A stretch of DNA of 8,410 nucleotides from JBHGAV01 sp041946685 (GCA_041946685.1 JBHGAV010000099.1:1-8410); one strand, 5' to 3'. Shown: positions 1 through 6,323, counted from the first letter of the stretch. Numbers and translations are program-made. The notes: a model not told the origin generated them from the letters alone.

Positions 1-54
1 GCGTACACGCGTGAGTACCTGGGCTGGGGCGTGTTCGCGCTGATGGCGCGGTGA
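1..54 (+). CDS. C-terminal tail of an unidentified protein (partial, enters from the left)
   Basis: Frame 1 is open from the first base to a TGA at 52-54 and encodes 17 residues ending YLGWGVFALMAR. The piece is too short for a family assignment. The run YTRE followed by an aromatic residue, a Trp and a Phe is reminiscent, from memory, of the last residues of GH125 exo-alpha-1,6-mannosidases (YTREWF-W---F). That would suit the glycoside hydrolase at the other end of the window, but it is only a resemblance over a few positions. No terminator with a T-run follows the stop. The start and most of the gene lie outside the window. Confidence 0.45.
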   Translation, partial: AYTREYLGWGVFALMAR

Positions 55-114
55 TGTGACGCAGTTGGGCATCCTCCGGATCGTCAACGGCTGTGCCGCG
101 CAAGAGTTGGCGCG

Positions 115-128
115 GCTGAGCTACACCC
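115..128 (-). other. tRNA 5'-end-like motif, inverted
   Basis: Read on the minus strand, these 14 bases are GGGTGTAGCTCAGC, the usual wording of the acceptor-to-D-stem junction of many bacterial tRNAs and of tRNA-His in particular (GTGGGTGTAGCTCAG). The bases that follow do not form a D-loop with a closing GAGC, and no matching 3' half lies further along the minus strand, so this is not a tRNA gene. It sits about 50 bases from a tRNA-His 3' half that faces the other way. It could be an inverted relic of the same tRNA or a coincidence. Confidence 0.35.
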
Positions 129-151
129 GGCGGCTCGCCGGAGTGTGAGGG

Positions 152-168
152 CGGCAGGCTTCCTGCTG
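152..168 (+). other. Short stem-loop between the tRNA-like pieces
   Basis: CGGCAGG and CCTGCTG can pair as seven base pairs (one G-U) around a CTT triloop. No T-run follows, so it is not a typical intrinsic terminator. It could be the folded 3' end of the upstream transcript, or a degraded anticodon-arm-like hairpin belonging to the tRNA scar. No function is claimed. Confidence 0.3.
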
Positions 169-176
169 GCGTTGGC

Positions 177-220
177 TTGTGAGTCCCCCGGCCGAGGGTT
201 CGAACCCCTCCACCCACCCC
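177..220 (+). pseudogene. tRNA-His (GUG) 3' half without its 5' half
   Basis: The segment reads as the tRNA-His 3' half. It has an anticodon loop TTGTGAG (177-183, anticodon GTG), the 3' anticodon strand TCCCC (184-188), a five-base variable region CGGCC (189-193), and a perfect T arm GAGGG-TTCGAAC-CCCTC (194-210). It ends with the acceptor strand CACCCAC (211-217), C73 (218) and CC. A C73 discriminator after CACCCAC is characteristic of tRNA-His. The required partners upstream (GGTGGGTG acceptor strand, D arm and a GGGGA anticodon strand) are absent; the bases before 177 do not pair. The piece starts exactly at the anticodon loop, as do the duplicated tRNA ends left by tRNA-targeting integrases. 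It is therefore probably an attachment-site scar or decayed copy rather than a working tRNA. No integrase lies in the window. Confidence 0.6.
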
Positions 221-258
221 GACAGTCTTCGGCTGCCGGTGGCAAACTGGTTGTTAGA

Positions 259-1932
259 GTGGCCAAAGCCGTCTCAGGCCTCCTGACCTGTCGCGGGCTT
301 ACCGTGCTCGCAACGTTGATTCCCTGCCTCGGCTCCGCCGCCACGGTGCGGATTCGCAACGATTACGGAGGCGTCACCGTGCACGCCGTGATGGGGGCGG
401 CAAGGACGGAATTCGAGGCAGTCTCGCCGTCGCGGCCCGGGCGGCCGGACGACGTCCGGTCCAGCCTGGAACGCGGAGTCTACTCGATTGAGTCCCAGCC
501 CGCCGACAAGGCCCGCATCGATCTGGCTGTGACCATCCCGCACACAGTCTATCTCGAGGTGACGACGAAGGCTGGCGGGATCTCGCTCACCGGATTGGTT
601 CGTGACGCCAACCTGGTCACAGATTCCGGCGCCCTCCGGCTGGCCGTGCCCTGGCGACTCGCGAACCTTCGAGTTCTTTCGCTGGCCAGACCGAGGGAGA
701 TCCTGCTGCCCCATGTGGACTACGCCGAGTTCCCCTACGGCGCGCGTCAGGGCTATTGGACCTTCATCGACGCGCCCCCTGGATTCAGCGCCACAGCGGT
801 CAATCCCGCCGAGCCGCTCCGAGCCCCGCCGGCCCTGGACCGCGGTCTCCCGCCGCGGGGTTTGTTGTTCGGCAACATACGAGCCAGGGGGAACAGCCCG
901 GAGAGGCTCGTGGTCAGGGACCTGCCGGTGGAGCCCGAATCCTGGGTCAAACTGCCGGCGTCGGCCCAGGATGCGCTGGAGGCCCGCGCTGCGGCAGGTC
1001 CGAAAACCGCAGCCGGCGCCCCGGCAGTAACGACGCGCCCCCTGTTGGATGACCGGCTCCCCGTCTTCGTGGCGGACGTCCGGATGGTCAACCTCACCGG
1101 ACCGGTCCATGACGGCGAGGGTCGTCCCGTCCAGGGCCTGAAGGCCGAGGAGTTTGAGGTCCTGGAGGATGGGGTTCCGCAGAAGCCGACGTTCGCCGGC
1201 TCGGAGGATCTGCCGTTCAACCTCTTCCTGCTGCTCGATCTGAGCACCACCACGCTGGGCAACCGTTCCGCCCTGGTGGACGCGGCCCGCCGGTTCGTCG
1301 AGATCGCCCGGCCCGGGGATAAGGTGGCGGTCTACGTGCTCGCCGAGGGCTTCTTTCAGGTCATCTCTCCGCTCACCACGGACTGGAAGCGCCTGGTGGA
1401 GTTGATCGAAGTCATGCCGCCGCTCGGGGGCCTGTCCCCTCTGTACGATGCGATCGCCCTGGCTTGTGCGCAGGAGGCGCAGGCTCGCCCCATGGACAGG
1501 AACGTTCTTGTGGTCATCTCCGACGCCATTGACAATTCGCTCCACACACCCGAGGCCGGTTCGCGCGTGCCGTTCGACCGGCTGCTGCGCTTCGTGGGCG
1601 GACAGCCGCTGCTGCTCTATCCCATCCAACTGCCCCCTCCCACGGGGGGCCGCCGCTACTCGGTCTCCCCGGCGGTACTGGCGACCGTGCCGGAGGCCCG
1701 CCGGAGGATGCAGCAACTGGCGGACGCCACCGGGGGACGGGTGTTCACGGCGACCTCGGGCTACAGTATGGGGCCGGTCTATCCACTGGTGGCGGAGGAG
1801 CTGCGCCACGTGTACGCGGTGGCATACTACCCGCGGAACCAGAACTTCGATGGGAGATGGCGGCGTGTCGAGGTCCGCATCAAGCGCCCCGGCGTCACCT
1901 TCCGCACCCGCGAGGGCTACTACGCCCGGTGA
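259..1932 (+). CDS. Secreted VWFA-related acidobacterial protein with N-terminal DUF4097-like domain
   Basis: This 557-residue product starts with a signal peptide (hydrophobic to about residue 26, cleavage near GSA-A). Residues 28-150 resemble the beta-strand-rich putative adhesin domain DUF4097: a TVRIRNDYGG opening, the stretch RIDLAVTIP near 86-94, and LVTDSG at 119-124. Residues 269-557 match the VWFA-related acidobacterial domain, opening with VDVRMVNL, a 'G-P-V-x-G-L' stretch and a 'F-E-V-L-E-D-G' stretch. The fold is a von Willebrand A domain whose metal site reads D327-L-S329-T-T331, with D422 in ISDAID; the usual DxSxS ends in Ser, so this is a Thr variant. The C terminus has the family's YYPRNQNFDGRWR and REGYY signature. 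The frame is open back to GTG 145, but that would run through the tRNA-His remnant. GTG 259 directly precedes a good signal peptide and is preferred, although no Shine-Dalgarno is visible. The role is unknown; the family is common in Acidobacteriota and probably binds proteins or polymers at the cell surface. Confidence 0.85.
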   Translation: MAKAVSGLLTCRGLTVLATLIPCLGSAATVRIRNDYGGVTVHAVMGAARTEFEAVSPSRPGRPDDVRSSLERGVYSIESQPADKARIDLAVTIPHTVYLEVTTKAGGISLTGLVRDANLVTDSGALRLAVPWRLANLRVLSLARPREILLPHVDYAEFPYGARQGYWTFIDAPPGFSATAVNPAEPLRAPPALDRGLPPRGLLFGNIRARGNSPERLVVRDLPVEPESWVKLPASAQDALEARAAAGPKTAAGAPAVTTRPLLDDRLPVFVADVRMVNLTGPVHDGEGRPVQGLKAEEFEVLEDGVPQKPTFAGSEDLPFNLFLLLDLSTTTLGNRSALVDAARRFVEIARPGDKVAVYVLAEGFFQVISPLTTDWKRLVELIEVMPPLGGLSPLYDAIALACAQEAQARPMDRNVLVVISDAIDNSLHTPEAGSRVPFDRLLRFVGGQPLLLYPIQLPPPTGGRRYSVSPAVLATVPEARRRMQQLADATGGRVFTATSGYSMGPVYPLVAEELRHVYAVAYYPRNQNFDGRWRRVEVRIKRPGVTFRTREGYYAR

Positions 1933-1964
1933 GAGCTGGCCGACAAGCCCAGGCGTGACTATTC

Positions 1965-1970
1965 GATAAT
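1965..1970 (+). promoter_or_regulatory. Probable -10 element for the flavodoxin-domain gene
   Basis: GATAAT, preceded by TATTC, lies in the gap after the VWFA stop codon. It would put the transcription start near 1977 and leave a leader of about 23 bases. A matching -35 is poor; GACAAG at 1942-1947 with a 17-base spacer is the best candidate. Confidence 0.45.
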
Positions 1971-1989
1971 TGCACGGAGAGCAACTCAC

Positions 1990-1994
1990 GGAGG
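1990..1994 (+). promoter_or_regulatory. Ribosome binding site deciding the flavodoxin start
   Basis: GGAGG sits five bases before ATG 2000. It favours that codon over the in-frame TTG at 1970, which overlaps the -10 element and would put extra residues before the twin-arginine signal. Confidence 0.75.
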
Positions 1995-1999
1995 TTTCC

Positions 2000-2605
2000 A
2001 TGGACAGACGAATGTTCCTCGCCGGCGCGGGCGCGGTTGCCCCGATGAGCGCGGCGGCATCCATGCAGTTCGTTCCGTTCCCGTCCAAGGAGAAATGGGC
2101 GGTCGTCTTCGGCACCTGGTGCGGATCCGCGCGGGATGCGGGCATGTGGATTTCCGAAGGGATGGGCGGGATCGCCGCCGTATTCGACGCGCGGCAGAAG
2201 CCGGATTTGAAAGCCTACGATCACCTGATCATCGGCACCGCGATCCACGGGGGCAGAGGGCCCAAGGAGTTCGAGGATTTGATCCAGGCCAACATCGGCG
2301 AGGTGAAGGCCAAGGTCAGGGCCTACTATGCGGTCTGCGGGAACCGCGGTGACAGGCCCTGGGTCGCCACCCAGCAGCAGTACATTGACGACTACCTCGT
2401 CAAGCTCTGCCAGGCGCCCGCACCTCAGCGGCGCATCTTCCCCGGCCGTATCACCAAGGCTCTTCTGCCTGATTCCGACGTCAAGATGCTCGAAGGGCTG
2501 TTCAAGCAGATGGGGCTTCCCTTCGAGGATTACGACCACCTTGCCCGGTGGGACTGCCTCTTCTTCGGCCGCGAGATCCTGAGGTCCAGGACCGCGCCCG
2601 CGTAG
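2000..2605 (+). CDS. Tat-exported flavodoxin-domain protein (HemG-like)
   Basis: The 201-residue product begins MDRRMFLAGAGA, a twin-arginine signal with cleavage probably after the Ala-rich stretch near residue 20. The mature part is a single flavodoxin fold. The first strand leads into an FMN-phosphate loop, GTWCGSA (38-44). Residues 73-86 (YDHLIIGTAIHGGR) form the second FMN loop and resemble the 'YD-IIG-SIR-G' of the flavodoxin-type protoporphyrinogen oxidase HemG. The segment IFPGRI at 146-151 also matches a HemG landmark. Tat export suits a protein that folds round FMN in the cytoplasm. Classical flavodoxins and HemG are not exported as soluble Tat proteins, so the physiological role is open; an extracytoplasmic electron carrier or reductase is the simplest guess. 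The next gene encodes another putative flavin protein with a signal peptide. Family assignment is good, function is not. Confidence 0.8.
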   Translation: MDRRMFLAGAGAVAPMSAAASMQFVPFPSKEKWAVVFGTWCGSARDAGMWISEGMGGIAAVFDARQKPDLKAYDHLIIGTAIHGGRGPKEFEDLIQANIGEVKAKVRAYYAVCGNRGDRPWVATQQQYIDDYLVKLCQAPAPQRRIFPGRITKALLPDSDVKMLEGLFKQMGLPFEDYDHLARWDCLFFGREILRSRTAPA

Positions 2606-2627
2606 GAGCGGCGGCGCAATTAGCGGT

Positions 2628-2633
2628 TAGAAT
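2628..2633 (+). promoter_or_regulatory. Probable -10 element of the nitroreductase gene
   Basis: TAGAAT in the context GGTTAGAATACC lies in the 44-base gap after the flavodoxin gene. Transcription would start at about 2640, right at GTG 2641 and nine bases before ATG 2650, implying a leaderless or nearly leaderless message. No clear -35 is seen. Confidence 0.5.
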
Positions 2634-2649
2634 ACCTGTGGTGAACCAT

Positions 2650-3303
2650 ATGCGCTTTCCATCCTCAGCCATGGCTCTCGGCGCCGCCGTTCTGGCGCTC
2701 CTCTTGCTGTCCGGTCCGCTCTCCCTGCTCGCGCAGCAGACCATCGACCTTCCCAAGCCCCAGACCGACGGCGGCAAGCCGCTCATGCAGGTGCTTAAGA
2801 GCAGGCAGAGCAGCCGCGAATTCGCCGCGGAGAGGCTTTCTCTCCCCGTGCTTTCAAACCTGCTCTGGGCTGCCTGGGGAGTGAGCCGCGCCGATGGCAG
2901 GCGAACCGCCCCCTCCGCCTCGAATCGCCAGGAGATCGACGTCTACCTGGCCATGGCCGACGGGCTCTATCTGTACGAAGCCCCCCAGCATCGTCTGCAA
3001 TTGGTCCTGAAGGAAGACATCCGCGCCAAGACCGGCTCGCAGCCGTTCGTCGGCACGGCGCCGCTGAATCTGATCTACGTTGCCGACTACTCCAAGATGA
3101 CCGCAAAGCCGGAAGACCGGCCCAACTGGGCCGCCGCCGATGCCGCTTTCATAGGGGCGAACGTCTACCTGTTCTGCGCTTCCGAGGGTCTGGCCACGGT
3201 CTTCCGGGCGATGGTGGACCGCGACGCCCTCGGCAAGGCGATGAAGCTCAAGCCGGACCAGCACATCACCTTCTGCCAGACAGTCGGCTACGCCAAGAAA
3301 TAG
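2650..3303 (+). CDS. Exported nitroreductase-family protein (SagB/ThcOx-like)
   Basis: The 217-residue product has a Sec signal peptide: a long hydrophobic run at residues 8-27 and cleavage near LLA-QQ. The mature domain has nitroreductase landmarks. RQSSREF (52-58) is the N-terminal FMN-phosphate motif, and the Pro-Ser-Ala stretch at 87-89 resembles SagB-type oxidoreductases. An Ala-rich helix with GANVYLFCASEGLATV lies at 169-184, and TVGYAKK closes the chain as the usual 'hG-P' tail. Such proteins bind FMN and oxidise or reduce small molecules with NAD(P)H or a partner; the substrate cannot be told here. FMN proteins are usually cytoplasmic, so a Sec signal is unusual and implies cofactor loading outside. 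Start choice: ATG 2650 gives a clean signal peptide. GTG 2641, on the predicted transcription start, would add three residues and is a fair alternative. The flavodoxin-type neighbour lies 44 bases upstream. Confidence 0.85.
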   Translation: MRFPSSAMALGAAVLALLLLSGPLSLLAQQTIDLPKPQTDGGKPLMQVLKSRQSSREFAAERLSLPVLSNLLWAAWGVSRADGRRTAPSASNRQEIDVYLAMADGLYLYEAPQHRLQLVLKEDIRAKTGSQPFVGTAPLNLIYVADYSKMTAKPEDRPNWAAADAAFIGANVYLFCASEGLATVFRAMVDRDALGKAMKLKPDQHITFCQTVGYAKK

Positions 3304-3315
3304 CGGGTCGCCCGC
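3303..3315 (+). other. Small GC hairpin at the nitroreductase stop codon
   Basis: GCGGG and CCCGC pair round a TCG triloop, overlapping the stop codon and lying just before the next -10 element. There is no following T-run, so it is at most a weak transcript end or a 3' stabilising fold. Confidence 0.3.
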
Positions 3316-3316
3316 C

Positions 3317-3322
3317 TACAAT
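3317..3322 (+). promoter_or_regulatory. Probable -10 element of the acid-sugar operon
   Basis: TACAAT stands nine bases before ATG 3332, so transcription would begin at or within about three bases of the start codon. GAAGG at 3324-3328 is only three bases from the ATG, too close for a normal Shine-Dalgarno, which again suggests leaderless initiation. No good -35 is visible, and no operator palindrome was recognised. Confidence 0.5.
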
Positions 3323-3331
3323 AGAAGGTTC

Positions 3332-4465
3332 ATGCGGCTACTGGCGATCGCCGACGACGCTACCGGCGCTCTGGAGGTGGGAGGACAGCTTGCCGCGCTT
3401 GGCGTGCGCTCCCTGTTCACCACCGGAGAGGCGATCGACCTGGACAGCGAGGCGGTGGTCGTAGACGCTGCGACCAGGCACCTCGACGCTCCGCTGGCCT
3501 ACCAGACCGTGGCGCGGATTGCGGCCGCCGCCCGGCGGGGGGGGGTCACCTGTCTCTACAAGAAGACAGACTCCACCTTGCGCGGCAACATCCCCAGCGA
3601 GTTCCAGGCGCTCCTTGATGCCTTCCCCGAGAGGCCCCTGGTGTACGTCCCGGCCTATCCGAAAATGGGCCGCGTGGTCAGAAGCGGCGAGTTGCTGGTA
3701 GACGGCGTTCCGCTGGGCCAGACCGCAATCGCGCGCGATCCACTCAACCCCGTGCGCGACGGCTCTATCCCGGCCTTGCTCGCCGGCCTGTCGCCCTCCC
3801 TGGCCGGGACCGGCGACCGACTGAAGAGTCTACTTGCCGCCGCCGCTCCCCGTCAGGTGATCATCTGCGATGGCCGCTCCGACGACGATCTGGCGGCCGC
3901 CGCCTCGGTCATCGCCGGCTGCGGACGGCCATGCACGGTGGCCGGAACCGGAGGATTCGTCGGCTACTGGGCCGGCGCTCTTCCACTGGAACGGCGCTAC
4001 ACGCCGCCCGCGCTGCGGGTCAGCCGGTGCCTTGTGGTGAGCGGCAGCCTGCACCCGGCTTCCAGAGAGCAGATTCGGTTTGCCGCAGCCAGCGGTCTGC
4101 CCACTGTGTATCTGCCCGAAACTGAAGACGGGGATGTCGCTCCGGGTAGCAGCCCTTGGTCAGCGCTCGCCACGGCTGGAACCAGCCCGAACGGCGTCGG
4201 CGAGAAAATGGGCGCGCTCGTCCGGCGCGCGGTGGAAGCCGGAAGCGCCGATTGTCTTGTGATCTTCGGGGGCGACACCACGTTGGCCGTGCTACGCTCT
4301 CTTGGGATCACGGTTCTTGAGAACCTGGGCGAGTTGTTGCCTGGGGTCCCCGTGTCGCAAGCCCGGCATCGCGGCAGCCCACTCACCCTGGTCACAAAGG
4401 CAGGCGGCTTCGGAGGCCCAGAGATGCTGATCTCGATCAAAGAACTTCTGGAGAAAAGCCAATGA
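3332..4465 (+). CDS. Four-carbon acid sugar kinase (DUF1537 family)
   Basis: This 377-residue cytoplasmic kinase phosphorylates the terminal hydroxyl (O4) of C4 sugar acids with ATP; characterised relatives act on D-threonate, D-erythronate, L-threonate or 3-oxo-tetronate. The N-terminal sugar-binding domain shows ADDATGA (7-13), KKTDSTLRGN (77-86) and the 'P-A-Y-P-K-M-G-R' stretch near 107-114. The C-terminal nucleotide-binding domain shows SGSLHPASREQ (237-247), GGDTT (313-317), GELLPGVP (333-340) and TKAGGFGG (355-362). All family landmarks are present, though the length is at the short end. It overlaps the PdxA2-type gene by four bases (ATGA), the usual partner arrangement, so the product is probably fed directly to that enzyme. 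D-threonate or D-erythronate is the likeliest substrate, but sequence alone does not settle which. A nine-G run at 3537-3545 lies inside the gene; the frame is intact on both sides. Confidence 0.92.
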   Translation: MRLLAIADDATGALEVGGQLAALGVRSLFTTGEAIDLDSEAVVVDAATRHLDAPLAYQTVARIAAAARRGGVTCLYKKTDSTLRGNIPSEFQALLDAFPERPLVYVPAYPKMGRVVRSGELLVDGVPLGQTAIARDPLNPVRDGSIPALLAGLSPSLAGTGDRLKSLLAAAAPRQVIICDGRSDDDLAAAASVIAGCGRPCTVAGTGGFVGYWAGALPLERRYTPPALRVSRCLVVSGSLHPASREQIRFAAASGLPTVYLPETEDGDVAPGSSPWSALATAGTSPNGVGEKMGALVRRAVEAGSADCLVIFGGDTTLAVLRSLGITVLENLGELLPGVPVSQARHRGSPLTLVTKAGGFGGPEMLISIKELLEKSQ

Positions 4466-5430
4466 TCCTCGGCGTCACCATGGGGGACTCCAGCGGAGTC
4501 GGCCCCGAGATTGTCTTGAAAGCCTTCCGTGACGGCGAGATCCGGCACGACGTCGTGGTGTTCGGCGACCTGGCCATACTGGCGCACTGCAACGAGAAGC
4601 TCGGCTGCGGAGTCAGTTTGCGGAAGGCCCGGGACCCAGGGGACATCCAGCCGGGCTGGCTCAGCGTGGTTGATCTGGAACTGCTCAGCGTGGATCAGCT
4701 CTCGATTGGCAGGATCAGCGCGGCCTCGGGCGCGGCCGCGCGCGCTTATGTAGTGGCCGCGACCGAAGCCGCCCTGGCCGGCCGGATCGCGGGCTTCGCG
4801 ACTCTTCCCATGAACAAGGAGGCCACCCGGCTCTCCGATCCCGAATTCACCGGGCACACCGAGCTCGTCGCCTCCCTGTGCGGCGTCCAGGACGCGGTTC
4901 TCATGCTCGCCTCCAATGGGCTCATCGTCACCCACGTCTCGACGCACGTCTCACTGGAGGAAGCCATTCGCCGCGTAAAGCGCGAGCGGGTCCAGCGCGT
5001 GATCGAATTGACCTGGCAGGCGGCTCGCCGGCTTCGCGCCGGTCCCCGGGTGGCCGTTGCGGGCCTCAATCCGCACGCCGGTGAGAACGGCCTGTTCGGC
5101 AGGCAGGACATGGACGAGATCGCTCCCGCCGTGGCCTGGGCCCAGTCCCAGGGGTTTCCGGTGGAAGGCCCGATCCCGCCCGACACCGTCTTCTACCTGG
5201 CGGTTGCGCGCAAACGCTTTGATGCCGTCGTGTGCATGTACCACGATCAGGGGCACATCCCCCTCAAGCTGCTCGATTTCGAAGGAGGAGTCAACACGAC
5301 CCTCGGGTTGCCCGTCATTCGCACCTCGGTCGATCACGGCACCGCCTTCGACATCGCCTGGAAGGGCGAGGCTTCGACCCGGAGCTTCGTCAGAGCCCTG
5401 GACATGGCCGCGCGGCTGGCCGCGACATGA
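4462..5430 (+). CDS. pdxA2: 4-phospho-D-threonate/erythronate 3-dehydrogenase, PdxA2 type
   Basis: This 322-residue enzyme belongs to the PdxA family of NAD-dependent oxidative decarboxylases. PdxA2 members oxidise the C3 hydroxyl of 4-phospho-D-threonate or 4-phospho-D-erythronate; decarboxylation then gives dihydroxyacetone phosphate. Visible landmarks are GDSSGVGPEI (8-17), FTGHTE (129-134), GLNPHAGE (201-208), YHDQG (260-264), GVNTTLGLPVIRTS (276-289) and DHGTAFDIA (291-299). The three metal-binding histidines correspond to H162, H205 and H261, all present, so the enzyme should be active. PdxA of vitamin B6 synthesis is the alternative. The four-base overlap with a DUF1537 kinase, and the absence of pdxJ or other B6 genes, point to the acid-sugar role. 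Translation is probably coupled to the kinase through the ATGA junction. The metallophosphoesterase gene follows after 15 bases. Confidence 0.93.
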   Translation: MILGVTMGDSSGVGPEIVLKAFRDGEIRHDVVVFGDLAILAHCNEKLGCGVSLRKARDPGDIQPGWLSVVDLELLSVDQLSIGRISAASGAAARAYVVAATEAALAGRIAGFATLPMNKEATRLSDPEFTGHTELVASLCGVQDAVLMLASNGLIVTHVSTHVSLEEAIRRVKRERVQRVIELTWQAARRLRAGPRVAVAGLNPHAGENGLFGRQDMDEIAPAVAWAQSQGFPVEGPIPPDTVFYLAVARKRFDAVVCMYHDQGHIPLKLLDFEGGVNTTLGLPVIRTSVDHGTAFDIAWKGEASTRSFVRALDMAARLAAT

Positions 5431-5445
5431 CATGATAGGGTGCAT

Positions 5446-6315
5446 ATGGGCTGGCAAATCACCCGGCGGACATTTTTGCATGCCTCGATGGGGGCCGTGC
5501 CTCTGCGGCTCTTCTGGGCGGCTTCGGCCTTCCGTTTCGGCGTCGTGACCGATATCCACTTCGCGGACCGGCCGCCCAACAACACCCGCTATTACAGGCT
5601 GGCGCCCTCCAAGCTGCGCGCCTGTGTGGATCTGATGAACGCGGAGAAGGTGGAATTTCTGATCGAACTCGGCGACTTCAAGGACGAAGCGGCCCCGCCG
5701 ACCGAGGAGAGCACCCTCTCGTTCCTGAGAACCATCGAGGGCGTTTTCGCCGGATTTCGAGGACCTCGCTACCACGTCCTCGGCAACCACGACATGGACA
5801 GCATCACCAAGGAGCAGTTCCAGTCGCTGGTGGTCAACACCGGCATCGACCCGGCCCGCACCTGGTACTCATTCGAGCGGGGCGGCGTCCGCTTTGTGGT
5901 GCTCGACGCCAATTTCCGCAAGGACGTGACGCCCTACAGCCGGGGCGATTTCGACTGGCGCGACACGAACATCTCTCCCGCCCAACTCGAGTGGCTGGAC
6001 CGGGAGTTGAGGAGCGCCGCGCGTCCGGTGGTGGTGTTCTCACACCAGCGGCTGGACGAGGGCACCGAGCCGGGCATCGGGAACCGCCTCGCCGTGCGGA
6101 AGCTTCTACAGGACTCCGCCAAGGTGGCGCTGGTGATGCACGGCCACGTCCACGAAGGGGACTTCCAGCGGATCGAGGGCATCCCCTACTACACCCTGAT
6201 TGCTTCGGTCGAACTGGACGATCCCAACGATGCCACCTGCGCGATCGTAAGCATGCAGCCGGGCGGGAGCATCGAGATCACCGGCTACCGCAGGGCGAAG
6301 AGCCAGTCAGCCTGA
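5446..6315 (+). CDS. Tat-exported calcineurin-like metallophosphoesterase
   Basis: The 289-residue product starts with a twin-arginine signal (ITRRTFLHAS, 5-14) whose hydrophobic part ends near ASA at 26-28. The remainder is a complete calcineurin-like phosphoesterase with two-metal residues in order: TDIH (D36, H38), GDFKDE (D77), GNHD (N114, H115), SH (H200) and GHVH (H234, H236). Length is normal for a single-domain enzyme. It should hydrolyse a phosphomono- or diester outside the cytoplasm; the substrate is unknown. The gene follows pdxA2 by 15 bases and probably shares its transcript, suggesting a link with acid-sugar use, for instance dephosphorylating a precursor before uptake (inference). 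Start choice: ATG 5446 has AGGG at 5437-5440 in front. GTG 5440 is also in frame but adds only two residues and loses that spacing. Confidence 0.88.
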   Translation: MGWQITRRTFLHASMGAVPLRLFWAASAFRFGVVTDIHFADRPPNNTRYYRLAPSKLRACVDLMNAEKVEFLIELGDFKDEAAPPTEESTLSFLRTIEGVFAGFRGPRYHVLGNHDMDSITKEQFQSLVVNTGIDPARTWYSFERGGVRFVVLDANFRKDVTPYSRGDFDWRDTNISPAQLEWLDRELRSAARPVVVFSHQRLDEGTEPGIGNRLAVRKLLQDSAKVALVMHGHVHEGDFQRIEGIPYYTLIASVELDDPNDATCAIVSMQPGGSIEITGYRRAKSQSA

Positions 6316-6323
6316 CCGCGCCG

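Noticed and set aside
56..148. Small 30-codon open frame starting GTG 56
   Set aside because: Its product is plausible-looking but unrecognised, there is no ribosome binding site, and it overlaps the inverted tRNA-like motif; it could be chance in GC-rich DNA.
145..220. Complete class II tRNA (Ser or Sec) covering this stretch
   Set aside because: The acceptor 5' strand GTGGGTG is absent, the only anticodon-like hairpin has a three-base loop, and the 3' half fits tRNA-His better.
145..258. Upstream extension of the VWFA gene to GTG 145
   Set aside because: It would translate through the tRNA-His remnant and put 38 extra residues before a good signal peptide; the residues there do not look like a protein N terminus.
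274..2145. 623-codon open frame on the minus strand
   Set aside because: It is the antisense of the VWFA and flavodoxin genes, rich in Arg, Gly, Pro and Gln, with no recognisable domain; typical of high-GC shadow frames.
3303..3315. Intrinsic terminator after the nitroreductase gene
   Set aside because: The stem is only five pairs and no T-run follows; it is listed only as a small hairpin.
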